A stretch of DNA of 25,843 bases from DASUBN01 sp036263155 (GTDB lineage: Bacteria; Pseudomonadota; Gammaproteobacteria; Natronospirales; REEB76). The notes under the pieces are model-generated. The model saw nothing but the letters and a program-made list of their open reading frames with translations. It made no database searches and had not been told where the DNA came from. Each line of letters begins with the position of its first letter. Position 1 is the first letter of the stretch. The position numbers and the translations under genes were made by a program. The stretch is from positions 1 through 25,843 of the forward strand of contig DATAHN010000065.1 of assembly GCA_036263155.1 (NCBI GenBank), written 5' to 3'. Shown piece by piece: positions 6,542 to 16,427 of this stretch.

Positions 6542-7939
6542 TTACAGCGTCTTGGCCTTCTCGACGGCTTCCTCGATGGTGCCGACCATGTAGAACGCCT
6601 GCTCCGGCAGGTGATCGTACTCGCCGGCCACGATGCCCTTGAACGCGCGGATGGTGTCCTTGAGCGACACGTACTTGCCCGGGCTGCCGGTGAACACTTC
6701 CGCCACCGTGAACGGCTGGGACAGGAAGCGCTGGATCTTGCGCGCGCGCTGCACGGCCTGCTTGTCCTCCTCGGACAGCTCGTCCATGCCCAGGATCGCG
6801 ATGATGTCCTTGAGCTCCTTGTAGCGCTGCAGCACGGCCTGCACGCTGCGGGCCACGTCGTAGTGCTCCTGGCCGATCACGTTCGGGTCCACCTGGCGGG
6901 AGGTGGAGTCGAGCGGATCCACGGCCGGGTAGATGCCGAGCGCCGCGATGTCGCGGGAGAGCACCACGGTCGCATCCAGGTGGGCGAAGGTGGTGGCGGG
7001 CGACGGGTCGGTGAGGTCGTCCGCGGGCACGTACACCGCCTGGATGGAGGTGATGGAGCCCTTCTTGGTGGAGGTGATGCGCTCCTGCAGCACGCCCATC
7101 TCCTCGGCGAGGGTCGGCTGGTAGCCCACCGCGGAGGGCATGCGTCCCAGCAGCGCGGACACCTCGGTGCCGGCCAGGGTGTAGCGGTAGATGTTGTCGA
7201 TGAACAGCAGCACGTCGCGGCCTTCGTCGCGGAAGTACTCGGCCATGGTGAGGCCGGTGAGCGCCACGCGCAGGCGGTTGCCCGGCGGCTCGTTCATCTG
7301 GCCGTACACCATCGCCACCTTGGACTTGGAGAGGTCCTTCAGGTCCACGACGCCGGATTCGGCCATCTCGTGGTAGAAGTCGTTGCCCTCGCGGGTGCGC
7401 TCGCCCACACCCGCGAACACGGACAGGCCCGAGTGCTCGGTGGCGATGTTGTTGATGAGCTCCATCATGTTCACGGTCTTGCCCACGCCGGCGCCGCCGA
7501 ACAGGCCCACCTTGCCGCCCTTCGCGAAGGGGCAGAGCAGGTCGATCACCTTGATGCCCGTCTCCAAGAGCTCCGTGGAACCGGACTGCTCTTCATAGGT
7601 CGGGGCCTTGCGGTGGATGGCCCAGGAGGCCTCGCCCTTCACCGGGCCGCGCTCGTCCACGGGCCGGCCCAGCACGTCCATGATGCGGCCGAGGGTGGCC
7701 TGGCCGACGGGCACCGAGATCGGCGCGCCGGTGTTCTTCACCTCGAGGCCGCGCTTCAGGCCCTCGGAGGCGCCCATGGCGATGCAGCGCACCACGCCGT
7801 CGCCCAGCTGCTGCTGCACCTCGAGGGTGAGGCCGCCGTCGACGAGCATGAGCGCGTCGTAGATGCCCGGGATGGCGTCGCGGGGGAACTCCACGTCGAC
7901 CACCGCACCGATGACTTGAACGATCTTTCCAGAGCTCAT
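6542..7939 (-). CDS. atpD: ATP synthase F1 subunit beta
   Basis: 465 residues, close to the bacterial norm. This is the catalytic subunit of F1. The P-loop GGAGVGKT is at about residues 150-157, followed by GERTREGNDFYHEM with the catalytic glutamate, DNIYRYTLAGTEVSALLGR and VPADDLTDPSPATTFAHLD. The N-terminus (GKIVQVIGAVVDVEF) is standard. GAGG lies 8 bases before the ATG. It is followed closely by atpC and preceded by atpG across a 47-base gap. Confidence 0.98.
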   Translation of the reverse strand: MSSGKIVQVIGAVVDVEFPRDAIPGIYDALMLVDGGLTLEVQQQLGDGVVRCIAMGASEGLKRGLEVKNTGAPISVPVGQATLGRIMDVLGRPVDERGPVKGEASWAIHRKAPTYEEQSGSTELLETGIKVIDLLCPFAKGGKVGLFGGAGVGKTVNMMELINNIATEHSGLSVFAGVGERTREGNDFYHEMAESGVVDLKDLSKSKVAMVYGQMNEPPGNRLRVALTGLTMAEYFRDEGRDVLLFIDNIYRYTLAGTEVSALLGRMPSAVGYQPTLAEEMGVLQERITSTKKGSITSIQAVYVPADDLTDPSPATTFAHLDATVVLSRDIAALGIYPAVDPLDSTSRQVDPNVIGQEHYDVARSVQAVLQRYKELKDIIAILGMDELSEEDKQAVQRARKIQRFLSQPFTVAEVFTGSPGKYVSLKDTIRAFKGIVAGEYDHLPEQAFYMVGTIEEAVEKAKTL

Positions 7940-7986
7940 GTTTAGATCCTCGATACCAATTCTTTGAGTGTCTTGATTCCGGATTC

Positions 7987-8850
7987 CTAGCCGATCGCGG
8001 CGGCGCCGCCGACGATCTCCGACAGTTCCTTGGTGATGCCGGCCTGGCGCGCCTTGTTGTAGACGAGCTGCAGGTCGTTGATGATCTCGCCGGCGTTGTC
8101 CGTGGCCGACTTCATCGCCACCATGCGCGCGGCCTGCTCACAGGCCGCGTTCTCGACCGCGCCCTGGTAGACCTGGGATTCCACGTAACGGCCCAGCACG
8201 CCGTCCAAGAGCTCGCGTGCCTCGGGCTCGTACAGGTAGTCCCAGTGCTCGGCCAGCTCCGCATCCTCCACCGGCTGGGTGGGGAGCAGCTGGGTCACCG
8301 TGGGCTTCTGGCTCATGGTGTTCACGAACACGTTATTCACCACGAACAGCCGGTCGATGTTGCCGTCCTTGTAGGAATCCAGCATCACCTTGACCGTGCC
8401 GATGAGGTCGTCCAGGTGCGGGGTGTCGCCGAGGTGGCTGGCCTGGGCCAGCACCTTGCCGCCGAAGCGGCGGAAGAAACCCACGGCCTTGGCGCCGACC
8501 ACGCAGAACTCCACCTCCACGCCCTGCTCGCGCCAGCCGCGCACCGCGGCCACGGCCGCCTTGAACAGGTTCACGTTGAGCCCGCCGCACATGCCGCGGT
8601 CGGTGGAGATCACGATCATACCGACGCGCTTCACCGGGCGTTCCACCATGAAGGGATGGCGGTATTCCGGGTTGGCCTTGGCGAGGTGGCCGATCACCTG
8701 GCGCATGCGCGTGGCATAGGGGCGCGAAGCCGCCATGCGCTGCTGCACCTTGCGCATCTTGCTCGCCGCGACCATCTCCATGGCCTTGGTGATCTTCTGC
8801 GTGCTCCGGATGCTCTTGATCTGCGTCCGGATCTCTTTTGGGCTAGCCAT
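7987..8850 (-). CDS. atpG: ATP synthase F1 subunit gamma
   Basis: 287 residues, the E. coli length. This is the rotor shaft inside the F1 head. The N-terminal coiled-coil helix (EIRTQIKSIRSTQKITKAME, then MVAASKMRK) and the C-terminal helix (MVAMKSATDNAGEIINDLQL, ITKELSEIVGGAAA) are both diagnostic. The middle has STDRGMCGGLN. It lies 18 bases after atpA in the operon. Confidence 0.98.
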   Translation of the reverse strand: MASPKEIRTQIKSIRSTQKITKAMEMVAASKMRKVQQRMAASRPYATRMRQVIGHLAKANPEYRHPFMVERPVKRVGMIVISTDRGMCGGLNVNLFKAAVAAVRGWREQGVEVEFCVVGAKAVGFFRRFGGKVLAQASHLGDTPHLDDLIGTVKVMLDSYKDGNIDRLFVVNNVFVNTMSQKPTVTQLLPTQPVEDAELAEHWDYLYEPEARELLDGVLGRYVESQVYQGAVENAACEQAARMVAMKSATDNAGEIINDLQLVYNKARQAGITKELSEIVGGAAAIG

Positions 8851-8868
8851 CGTGCGTTCCGCTTCCGG

Positions 8869-10407
<1,539 letters not shown>

Positions 10408-10436
10408 GATCGGACCCTCGAAGTCCTAAAGGTTAA

Positions 10437-10982
10437 TCAGTTGATCAGGGACGCCGCGAGGCGCCCCAGCTTCTCGCGCACCGACCCGTCGATGACGAGG
10501 TCGCCGGCGCGGATCACCGCGCCGCCGATGAGCGTCTTGTCCTGCACGTACTTGAGCGTGATCTTGCGGCCGAGCTTCTTGTGCAGCGCATCCGCGATGA
10601 GCTTCTGCTCCGCCGCGTCTACCGGCATGGCCGCCGCGATCTCCACCTCCAGGGTGTTCTCCGCCTCGGCGCGCAGGCGCTCGTAGTCGGCGGCGATCTC
10701 CGGCAGGAGGGTGAGGCGGCGGTTCTCGGACAGCAGCGCCACGAAGTTGCGGGCCTGCGGGTCCAGCTTCTCGCCGGCCTTGCCGGCGAGCTCGGCCAGC
10801 ACCTCGGCACGCACCGCGGGGGCGGCCTTGGGGCTGGAAAGCATGGCCTGCACGCTCTTGTCCGCGCTCAATGCCGAGAGCAGGGAGAGTGTCTTGCTCC
10901 AACGGTCGAACGCGCCCTTGTCGCGCGCCAGCTCGAATACGGCGCGGGCGTAGGGACGGGCGAGTGTGCTCTTCTCGGCCAT
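10437..10982 (-). CDS. atpH: ATP synthase F1 subunit delta
   Basis: 181 residues. This subunit sits on top of F1 and joins it to the peripheral stalk b subunits. ARPYARAVFELA at residues 9-20 is the family N-terminal motif. The C-terminal domain has KYVQDKTLIGGAVIRAGDLV followed by IDGSVREKLGRL. It begins 8 bases after the atpF stop, typical of close operon packing. Confidence 0.96.
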   Translation of the reverse strand: MAEKSTLARPYARAVFELARDKGAFDRWSKTLSLLSALSADKSVQAMLSSPKAAPAVRAEVLAELAGKAGEKLDPQARNFVALLSENRRLTLLPEIAADYERLRAEAENTLEVEIAAAMPVDAAEQKLIADALHKKLGRKITLKYVQDKTLIGGAVIRAGDLVIDGSVREKLGRLAASLIN

Positions 10983-10990
10983 GGGCTACC

Positions 10991-11464
10991 TCAGTGGATC
11001 TGGCTGGCGAGCTCGTCGAGCAGGGCCTTGTGGGCCTTGGCGTCGATCTCGCGCTCGATGATGCGCTCGGCGGCGGCCAGGGCGACCTTGGCAACCTCGG
11101 CGCGCAGCGCGTCCTTGGCCCGGTTCAGCTCCTGCTGGATCTCGGCCTTGGCGGCCTCCACCTGGCGCTGGCGCTCGGCCTGGGACTCCTTGCGGGCGGT
11201 CTCCAGGATCTGCGAGGCCTGCTGGTTCGCGGTGTTCACCGCGTCCGCCGCCTTGCCGCGCGCGTCCTTCAGGATGACGCCGGCCTCGTCATGGGCCTTC
11301 GCCAGCTCCTGCTTGCCGCGCTCGCCGGCGGCCAGGCCATCGGCGATCTTCTGCTCGCGTTCGGCCAGCGCGTTGCCCAGCATCGGCCAGATCCACTTCA
11401 TGGTGATGACCACGAAGAGGAAGAAGGCCACCATCTCCGCTAACAGCGTCGCATTCAGGTTCAC
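10991..11464 (-). CDS. atpF: ATP synthase Fo subunit b
   Basis: 157 residues. This is the peripheral-stalk subunit: one N-terminal membrane helix (LLAEMVAFFLFVVITMKWIW, about residues 7-26) followed by a long charged, Ala/Glu/Lys-rich helix forming the dimeric stator. The start is the GTG at 11462-11464 (sequence begins MNLNATLL). GAGG lies 9 bases upstream. The next in-frame ATG is codon 11, inside the membrane helix, and would damage it. Confidence 0.96.
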   Translation of the reverse strand: MNLNATLLAEMVAFFLFVVITMKWIWPMLGNALAEREQKIADGLAAGERGKQELAKAHDEAGVILKDARGKAADAVNTANQQASQILETARKESQAERQRQVEAAKAEIQQELNRAKDALRAEVAKVALAAAERIIEREIDAKAHKALLDELASQIH

Positions 11465-11495
11465 GTGCGTGATCCTCGGTGGAGGTGGTTCCGGA

Positions 11496-11798
11496 TTACT
11501 TCGCGCCCACGGCGGTGGCGGCGGCCGAAGTCACGGCGCCGACGAACGGATTGGCGAACACGAAGAACAGCGCGAAGCCGATGCCGATCATGGCCACGGC
11601 GTCGAGCAGGCCGGCCACCAGGAACATGCGGCCCATCAGCATGCCGCCGAGTTCCGGCTGGCGCGCGCAGCCTTCCAGGAACTTGCCGCCCAGGATGCCG
11701 AAGCCGATGGCGGTGCCGAAGGCGCCCATGCCGAAGATCAGGCACACGCCCAGCGCGGTGAGGCCCTGGACGTTGGCGATGGAAGTGACGATATCCAT
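11496..11798 (-). CDS. atpE: ATP synthase Fo subunit c
   Basis: 100 residues, longer than the 79 of E. coli because of a longer N-terminus and C-terminal tail. Subunits form the proton-driven rotor ring. Two membrane helices flank the polar loop Arg46-Gln47-Pro48. The proton-carrying residue is Asp66 in LVAGLLDAVAMIGIG, and the surrounding sequence looks proton-type rather than sodium-type. I chose the ATG at 11796-11798 because AAGGAG precedes it by 6 bases and the family sequence starts there, although the frame is open further upstream into atpB. Confidence 0.96.
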   Translation of the reverse strand: MDIVTSIANVQGLTALGVCLIFGMGAFGTAIGFGILGGKFLEGCARQPELGGMLMGRMFLVAGLLDAVAMIGIGFALFFVFANPFVGAVTSAAATAVGAK

Positions 11799-11830
11799 GA
11801 AAATCTCCTTACAAGAAATCGCGGTTAGGG

Positions 11831-12664
11831 TTAGTGGGAATGGGAATCGTGGGTCGTGTGCGCCATGCTCAGGTACACGACGCTCAGCATCATGAATACG
11901 AAGGCCTGGATCGTGATCACCAGCAGGTGGAACAGCATCCACACCAGCGACAGGCTCCAGCTGCCCCAGGCGGGCAGCATGGCGATCAGGATGAAGAGGA
12001 TCTCGCCGGCGAACAGGTTGCCGAACAACCGCAGCGACAGCGACAGCGGCTTGGAGATGGTCTCCACCACGTTCATGAGCACGTTCGGCACCACCAGCAC
12101 GGCTTTCACCGCGGGATGCTTGGCCTCGAACGGGTGGCCGATGAACTCCTTGCCGTAGCCGAGGAAGCCCTTCTTGGCGAAGCTGTAGTACAGCGTCAGC
12201 AGGAACACGCCCAGGGACAGGCCGAAGGTCATGTTCATGTCGTTGGTGGGCACGACCTTGAGGTAGACGTGCTCCGGGTCGGCGCCGAAGGCATGTACGC
12301 CGATGAACTGGGCGAAGCGCGGCAGCAGGTCCACCGGCACGATGTCCATGAAATTCATGGCCCAGATCCAGATGAAGATTGTGATGGCCAGCGGCGCGAT
12401 GACGGGGTTGTCGAACAGGAAGATCTGCTTGACGTTGTCGTGGATGCCGGTGAGCAGGAGTTCGATGAAGTTCTGCCACTTGCCGGGCACGCCGGAGGTG
12501 GAGCGGCGCACCACCAGGTACATGCCGAGCAGGAGCAGCGCACCCAGGCCCACCGAGAACAGCAGGGTGTCCAGGTTCAGCGCCCAGAAGCCCTCGCCCA
12601 CCGTCCAATAGCTGAGGTGGTGATGGATGTACTGTGTGGGAGTGATGCCGGTGGATTCGCTCAT
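11831..12664 (-). CDS. atpB: ATP synthase Fo subunit a
   Basis: 277 residues. This membrane subunit forms the proton half-channels. The essential arginine sits in SLSLRLFGNLFAGEILFILI, and the C-terminal helices have LLVITIQAFVFMMLSVVYLS. The tail is histidine-rich (THDSHSH), as in many gammaproteobacterial homologues. The ATG at 12662-12664 overlaps the atpI stop (ATGA), giving translational coupling; the open frame continues upstream but only as a shadow of atpI. Confidence 0.96.
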   Translation of the reverse strand: MSESTGITPTQYIHHHLSYWTVGEGFWALNLDTLLFSVGLGALLLLGMYLVVRRSTSGVPGKWQNFIELLLTGIHDNVKQIFLFDNPVIAPLAITIFIWIWAMNFMDIVPVDLLPRFAQFIGVHAFGADPEHVYLKVVPTNDMNMTFGLSLGVFLLTLYYSFAKKGFLGYGKEFIGHPFEAKHPAVKAVLVVPNVLMNVVETISKPLSLSLRLFGNLFAGEILFILIAMLPAWGSWSLSLVWMLFHLLVITIQAFVFMMLSVVYLSMAHTTHDSHSH

Positions 12665-13050
12665 CGTGCTTGCCCGAAGCTGCCTCTCAGGTAACCGATC
12701 CAGTAAGCCGCGAAGGCGGCCAGGTATCCCAACATCAGCGGCAGGAATGCCGCTCTCATCTTCACGATGGCCACGCCGAACAAAAGCGCCGTGACCGTGA
12801 ACTTGAACGCCTCGCCGAGCACCATGCGCCCGAGCATGCGTTTCGGGTCCCGCTCCAGCCTGCCGCCGAACACCCGCCAGGCCATCACGAGGCTGGCCAG
12901 GGTGGCGATCATGCCGCCGAGGAAGGCCCACTCACCGGTCTTCGGTCCACCGACCAGGGCCCCCAGGACCCCTGCCAGCACCGCTGCCAGGAACTGCCAG
13001 CCCACGACCTGGAAGGCGCCTCTCCGCGCCGCTTCTAGATAGCCGGCCAT
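12661..13050 (-). CDS. atpI: ATP synthase accessory protein I
   Basis: 129 residues with four hydrophobic segments, the standard AtpI/UncI layout. The protein is thought to help assemble the c-ring and is not part of the final enzyme. The glycine-rich GVLGALVGGPKTGEWAFLGG in the middle and MLGRMVLGEAFKF are family features. I chose the ATG at 13048-13050 (MAGYLEAAR) because GGGGAG lies just before it and the upstream frame runs through the untranslated leader. It is the first gene of the atp operon and overlaps atpB by 4 bases. Confidence 0.9.
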   Translation of the reverse strand: MAGYLEAARRGAFQVVGWQFLAAVLAGVLGALVGGPKTGEWAFLGGMIATLASLVMAWRVFGGRLERDPKRMLGRMVLGEAFKFTVTALLFGVAIVKMRAAFLPLMLGYLAAFAAYWIGYLRGSFGQAR

Positions 13051-13073
13051 CAACTCCCCAACTCCTGGGCAAC

Positions 13074-13112
13074 AAAAAAGCCACGTCGTCACCGTATGCG
13101 GCAGCGGGTGGC
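13074..13112 (-). terminator. possible attenuator hairpin in the atp leader
   Basis: On the minus strand GCCAC (13108-13112) and GTGGC (13080-13084) can pair around an imperfect inner stem (CCGcataCGG) and are followed by six Ts (13074-13079). It lies about 23 bases before the atpI ATG, downstream of the predicted promoter. The stem is weak with internal loops. Confidence 0.35.
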
Positions 13113-13116
13113 CCAA

Positions 13117-13132
13117 GGGCTCCAGTGAGCCC
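13117..13132 (-). other. 5'-end hairpin of the predicted atp transcript
   Basis: A perfect 6-bp stem (GGGCTC with GAGCCC) with a 4-base loop lies at the predicted transcript start (about 13129). It may stabilise the mRNA end. Its relevance depends on the promoter call. Confidence 0.35.
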
Positions 13133-13135
13133 GCT

Positions 13136-13164
13136 ATTCTAGCTGGCCACGCTGGCGTCTTCAA
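13136..13164 (-). promoter_or_regulatory. promoter of the atp operon
   Basis: On the minus strand TTGAAG (13159-13164) and TAGAAT (13136-13141) are separated by exactly 17 bp. The matches to the sigma70 consensus are 4 of 6 and 5 of 6. It lies upstream of atpI with a leader of about 80 bases. Confidence 0.65.
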
Positions 13165-13198
13165 TAAAAATGTGGGGGATTTCCAGCTTAAAACAAGG

Positions 13199-13374
13199 GC
13201 CTGCGACAGACCTGTCCGGTCTTTGAGGGGCTTGCGGCACAGGGAGGTGCCGCACGCGAATCAAGCGTCTGCGCTTGATTCGGCGGAGGCGGCTCCGGGC
13301 TTGTACCGGGCCGCCGAGTCCTGAAAATCCGGGGAAGGATTTTCAGGACTTACGCTGAGGAAGCCTGCGACAGA
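13199..13374. repeat. four-hairpin element bounded by 12-bp direct repeats
   Basis: GCCTGCGACAGA occurs at 13199-13210 and again at 13363-13374. Between the copies are four consecutive inverted repeats: 13233-13254 (8-bp perfect stem), 13258-13281 (10-bp perfect stem, loop TCTG), 13281-13316 (6-bp outer stem CGGCGG/CCGCCG with further inner pairing) and 13317-13350 (14-bp perfect stem, 6-base loop). None is followed by a T-run. It fills the space between the parB stop and the atp promoter. It looks like a compact mobile or REP-type element, or a structured RNA; no second copy is visible here. Confidence 0.65.
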
Positions 13375-13382
13375 TATGGCTG

Positions 13383-14255
13383 CTACTTGATGTGAGCCAG
13401 GATGCCGTCCAGCTCGTCCAGGCTCGAGTAGTGGATCACGAGCTTGCCGCCCTTGCCCTTGCCTTCCACCACCACCTTGGCGCCCAGCTTCTCGCTCAGG
13501 GTCCGCTCCAGGCGGCTCACGTCCGGGTCGGTCTTCTTGCCCTGGGGGGCGCGGGTCTCCCCGGCCTCCTTGAGCTTGTTGCGCACCAGGCGCTCGGTGT
13601 CGCGCACCGTGAAACCCCGGTCCACCACCTGGCGGGCGGCGGCGGTCTGGCTCGCGCCCTTCAGGGCGAGGAGCGCACGGGCATGGCCCATCTCCAGGGC
13701 GCCCTGCCGCACCAGGTCCTGCACCTCGCGGCTGAGCTCGAGCAGGCGCAGGAGGTTGCTGACCATGACGCGGGAGCGGCCCACCGCCTCGGCGGCTTCC
13801 TGGTGGGTGATGCTGAACTCGTTGATGAGGCGCTGCATGGCCTCGGCCTCTTCCAGGGGGTTGAGGTCGGCACGCTGGATGTTCTCGATGAGCGCCATGG
13901 CCATGGCGGCCTTGTCCGAGACCTCCCGCACCACCGCGGGCACGGTCTCCAGGCCCGCCATCTGGGCGGCGCGCCAGCGGCGCTCGCCGGCGATGATCTC
14001 ATAGCGCTTGCCGTCTATCGGCCGCACCACGATGGGCTGGACGATGCCCTGCTTGCTGATGGAGTCGGCCAGCTCCTTGAGCGCCTCCTCCTTCATGTCG
14101 CGGCGCGGCTGGTACTTGCCGCGCTGCATGCGGTCGAGGGGCAGCTGGCGCAGCTCGCCGCCGGCGCTGGCTTCAGCCACGTTCACAGGCGCGAGCGCCT
14201 CGCCGCCCAGGAGGGCGTCGAGTCCGCGGCCGAGGCCTTTACGCTTGGCTGACAC
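13383..14255 (-). CDS. parB: chromosome partitioning protein ParB
   Basis: 290 residues. ParB is a CTP-dependent DNA clamp that loads at parS sites and works with ParA in origin segregation. The N-terminus is typical (KRKGLGRGLDALLGG), followed by LPLDRMQRGKYQPRRDM and the CTP-binding motif GERRWRAAQMAGL. The helix-turn-helix includes THQEAAEAVGRSRVMVSNLL, and the C-terminus is the dimerisation domain. I chose the GTG at 14253-14255 because the family sequence begins exactly there. A GGGAG lies about 10 bases upstream. It follows parA by 70 bases. Confidence 0.96.
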   Translation of the reverse strand: MSAKRKGLGRGLDALLGGEALAPVNVAEASAGGELRQLPLDRMQRGKYQPRRDMKEEALKELADSISKQGIVQPIVVRPIDGKRYEIIAGERRWRAAQMAGLETVPAVVREVSDKAAMAMALIENIQRADLNPLEEAEAMQRLINEFSITHQEAAEAVGRSRVMVSNLLRLLELSREVQDLVRQGALEMGHARALLALKGASQTAAARQVVDRGFTVRDTERLVRNKLKEAGETRAPQGKKTDPDVSRLERTLSEKLGAKVVVEGKGKGGKLVIHYSSLDELDGILAHIK

Positions 14256-14325
14256 GATGGCAGGGGCTCCCGAAGAGGGTGGGCATTTTAGCAGCAAGCG
14301 CCCGGGCCGCACGCATTTGACGCAA

Positions 14326-15111
<786 letters not shown>

Positions 15112-15166
15112 GGACGAATATTTATTAGGAGGACCGGAAGACGGACTATATACGTTTGCGGGGCTC

Positions 15167-15799
15167 CTAGGCCTGTTTTTCCAGCTCCACCAGGCAGCGC
15201 TCGGCATCCAGGCCCGGCACCTTGAGGGGGTGCACCGCCAGCAGCCGGAACCCGGGCGGCAGGTCCTGGAGTTCCTGGTCCGGCCGCGCGCCCTTCATGG
15301 CCAGGAGCCGCCCGCCGGGAGAGGCGAGGCCGCCCGCGAGGGCGGCGAAGTCCTTCAGCGACGCGAAGGCGCGGCTCATGACCTGGGCATAGGGCGTGGC
15401 GGGCCGGTGCGCCTCGGCCCGCGCCTGCACCACTTCGACGTTCGCGAGCTTGAGCTCCGCTGCCGCGTGGGTCACGAAGCGGGTCTTCTTGCCGTTGCTG
15501 TCGATGAGGGTGAAGCGTATATCCGGCCGCGCCACCGCCAGCGGGATGCCCGGCAGCCCCGCGCCGGTGCCCACGTCCGCCGCGGACCCGGCGCCGAGGA
15601 AGGGCAGGATGGCGAGGCTGTCCAGCACGTGCTTCACCAGCATCTCGGCCGGGTCACGCACCGCCGTGAGGTTGTAGGCCTGGTTCCACTGCACCAGCAG
15701 CTCGACGTAACGCAGGAGCCGCTCCTCGCCGCCCTCCGGCAGCGTCACGCCCAGGGCCTTCAGCCCCGGCGCCAAGCCCTGCCGCCAGTCACCCGCCAT
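15167..15799 (-). CDS. rsmG: 16S rRNA (guanine(527)-N7)-methyltransferase
   Basis: 210 residues. It methylates G527 of 16S rRNA using S-adenosylmethionine in the cytoplasm. The SAM-binding motif DVGTGAGLPGIPLAVARPD is clear, with NLTAVRDPAEMLVKHVLDSL before it and VMSRAFASL after it, all family features. I chose the ATG at 15797-15799 because GAGG lies 7 bases upstream; an in-frame ATG at 15814 is possible. In most gammaproteobacteria mnmG lies directly upstream, but here the gene is divergent from the PycTM-like gene. Confidence 0.95.
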   Translation of the reverse strand: MAGDWRQGLAPGLKALGVTLPEGGEERLLRYVELLVQWNQAYNLTAVRDPAEMLVKHVLDSLAILPFLGAGSAADVGTGAGLPGIPLAVARPDIRFTLIDSNGKKTRFVTHAAAELKLANVEVVQARAEAHRPATPYAQVMSRAFASLKDFAALAGGLASPGGRLLAMKGARPDQELQDLPPGFRLLAVHPLKVPGLDAERCLVELEKQA

Positions 15800-15840
15800 G
15801 GAATTGCCTCGCATGCATGACCCACACTACCATGCGACCC

Positions 15841-15859
15841 GCCGCCATGATCCGGCGGC
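15841..15859 (+). other. hairpin before the PycTM-like gene
   Basis: GCCGCC and GGCGGC form a perfect 6-bp stem with a 7-base loop, ending 3 bases before the GGAG of the downstream start at 15873. It could affect initiation. The whole 73-base gap between rsmG and this gene has no recognisable promoter boxes. Confidence 0.35.
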
Positions 15860-15872
15860 ACTGGAGCGGGGT

Positions 15873-16427
15873 ATGAAGAAGAGAGTGGATCCGGCCGTCG
15901 CGGAAGCCTTCGAGGGAATCGAGGGGCGCAGCACCGCCGACGACTTCCTGGGCGTGATCGGCAACCACCATGTGCAGCTCAGCGCCATGGCGGACGTGAA
16001 GGCCAACATCATCATCACGGCTTCCTCCATCGTGCTGACCCTGGCCCTGAGCCACTTCGAGGACCCGGTCTACCGCACCACGGCGCTGTTGCTGTTGCCG
16101 TTCGTGACCCTGGCGCTCCTGTTCGCCATCGTCGCGGTGCTGCCCAAGCACCGGAACATCCCGTGGGTGGAGGGCACGCCCCGGCCCTCCACCTTCAACC
16201 TGCTGTTCTTCGGCCACTTCGCCCAGCTCTCCCAGGAGCGCTACCTGCGGGAGATGGCGCGGCTGTTGAAGGACGACCGGATGATCTACGAGGCCATGTG
16301 CGAGGACATCTACGGCATCGGCCAGTACCTGGATGCCTACAAGTACCGCTTCCTGCGCTGGTCTTACCTCTGCTTCCTGATCGGCTTCCTGCTCGCCGCA
16401 GGCTCCGCGGCGCTACGCTACGCCTAG
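15873..16427 (+). CDS. PycTM-like (DUF5706 / Pycsar effector domain) membrane protein
   Basis: 184 residues. The segment ADVKANIIITASSIVLTLAL (about residues 40-59), preceded by NHHVQLSAM, is the recognisable start of the DUF5706 / Pycsar effector fold. Further matches are a second helix (70-90), NLLFFGHFAQLSQERYL (about 109-125) and a C-terminal helix (163-180). In Pycsar antiphage defence, PycTM is opened or activated by cCMP or cUMP from a neighbouring pyrimidine cyclase and disrupts the inner membrane. No cyclase is present here, so that role is only a possibility. I chose the ATG at 15873 because GGAG lies 7 bases upstream; ATGs at 15798 and 15813 have no such site. Its stop overlaps that of the convergent CPBP gene within CTAG. 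Confidence 0.75.
   Translation: MKKRVDPAVAEAFEGIEGRSTADDFLGVIGNHHVQLSAMADVKANIIITASSIVLTLALSHFEDPVYRTTALLLLPFVTLALLFAIVAVLPKHRNIPWVEGTPRPSTFNLLFFGHFAQLSQERYLREMARLLKDDRMIYEAMCEDIYGIGQYLDAYKYRFLRWSYLCFLIGFLLAAGSAALRYA

Noticed and set aside
6392..7945. Long plus-strand open frame opposite atpD
   Set aside because: Shadow of atpD with biased composition and no recognisable domain.
13317..13350. Intrinsic terminator of parB
   Set aside because: The 14-bp stem is strong but no T-run follows on either strand, and it belongs to a run of four hairpins, so it is described as part of the repeat element.
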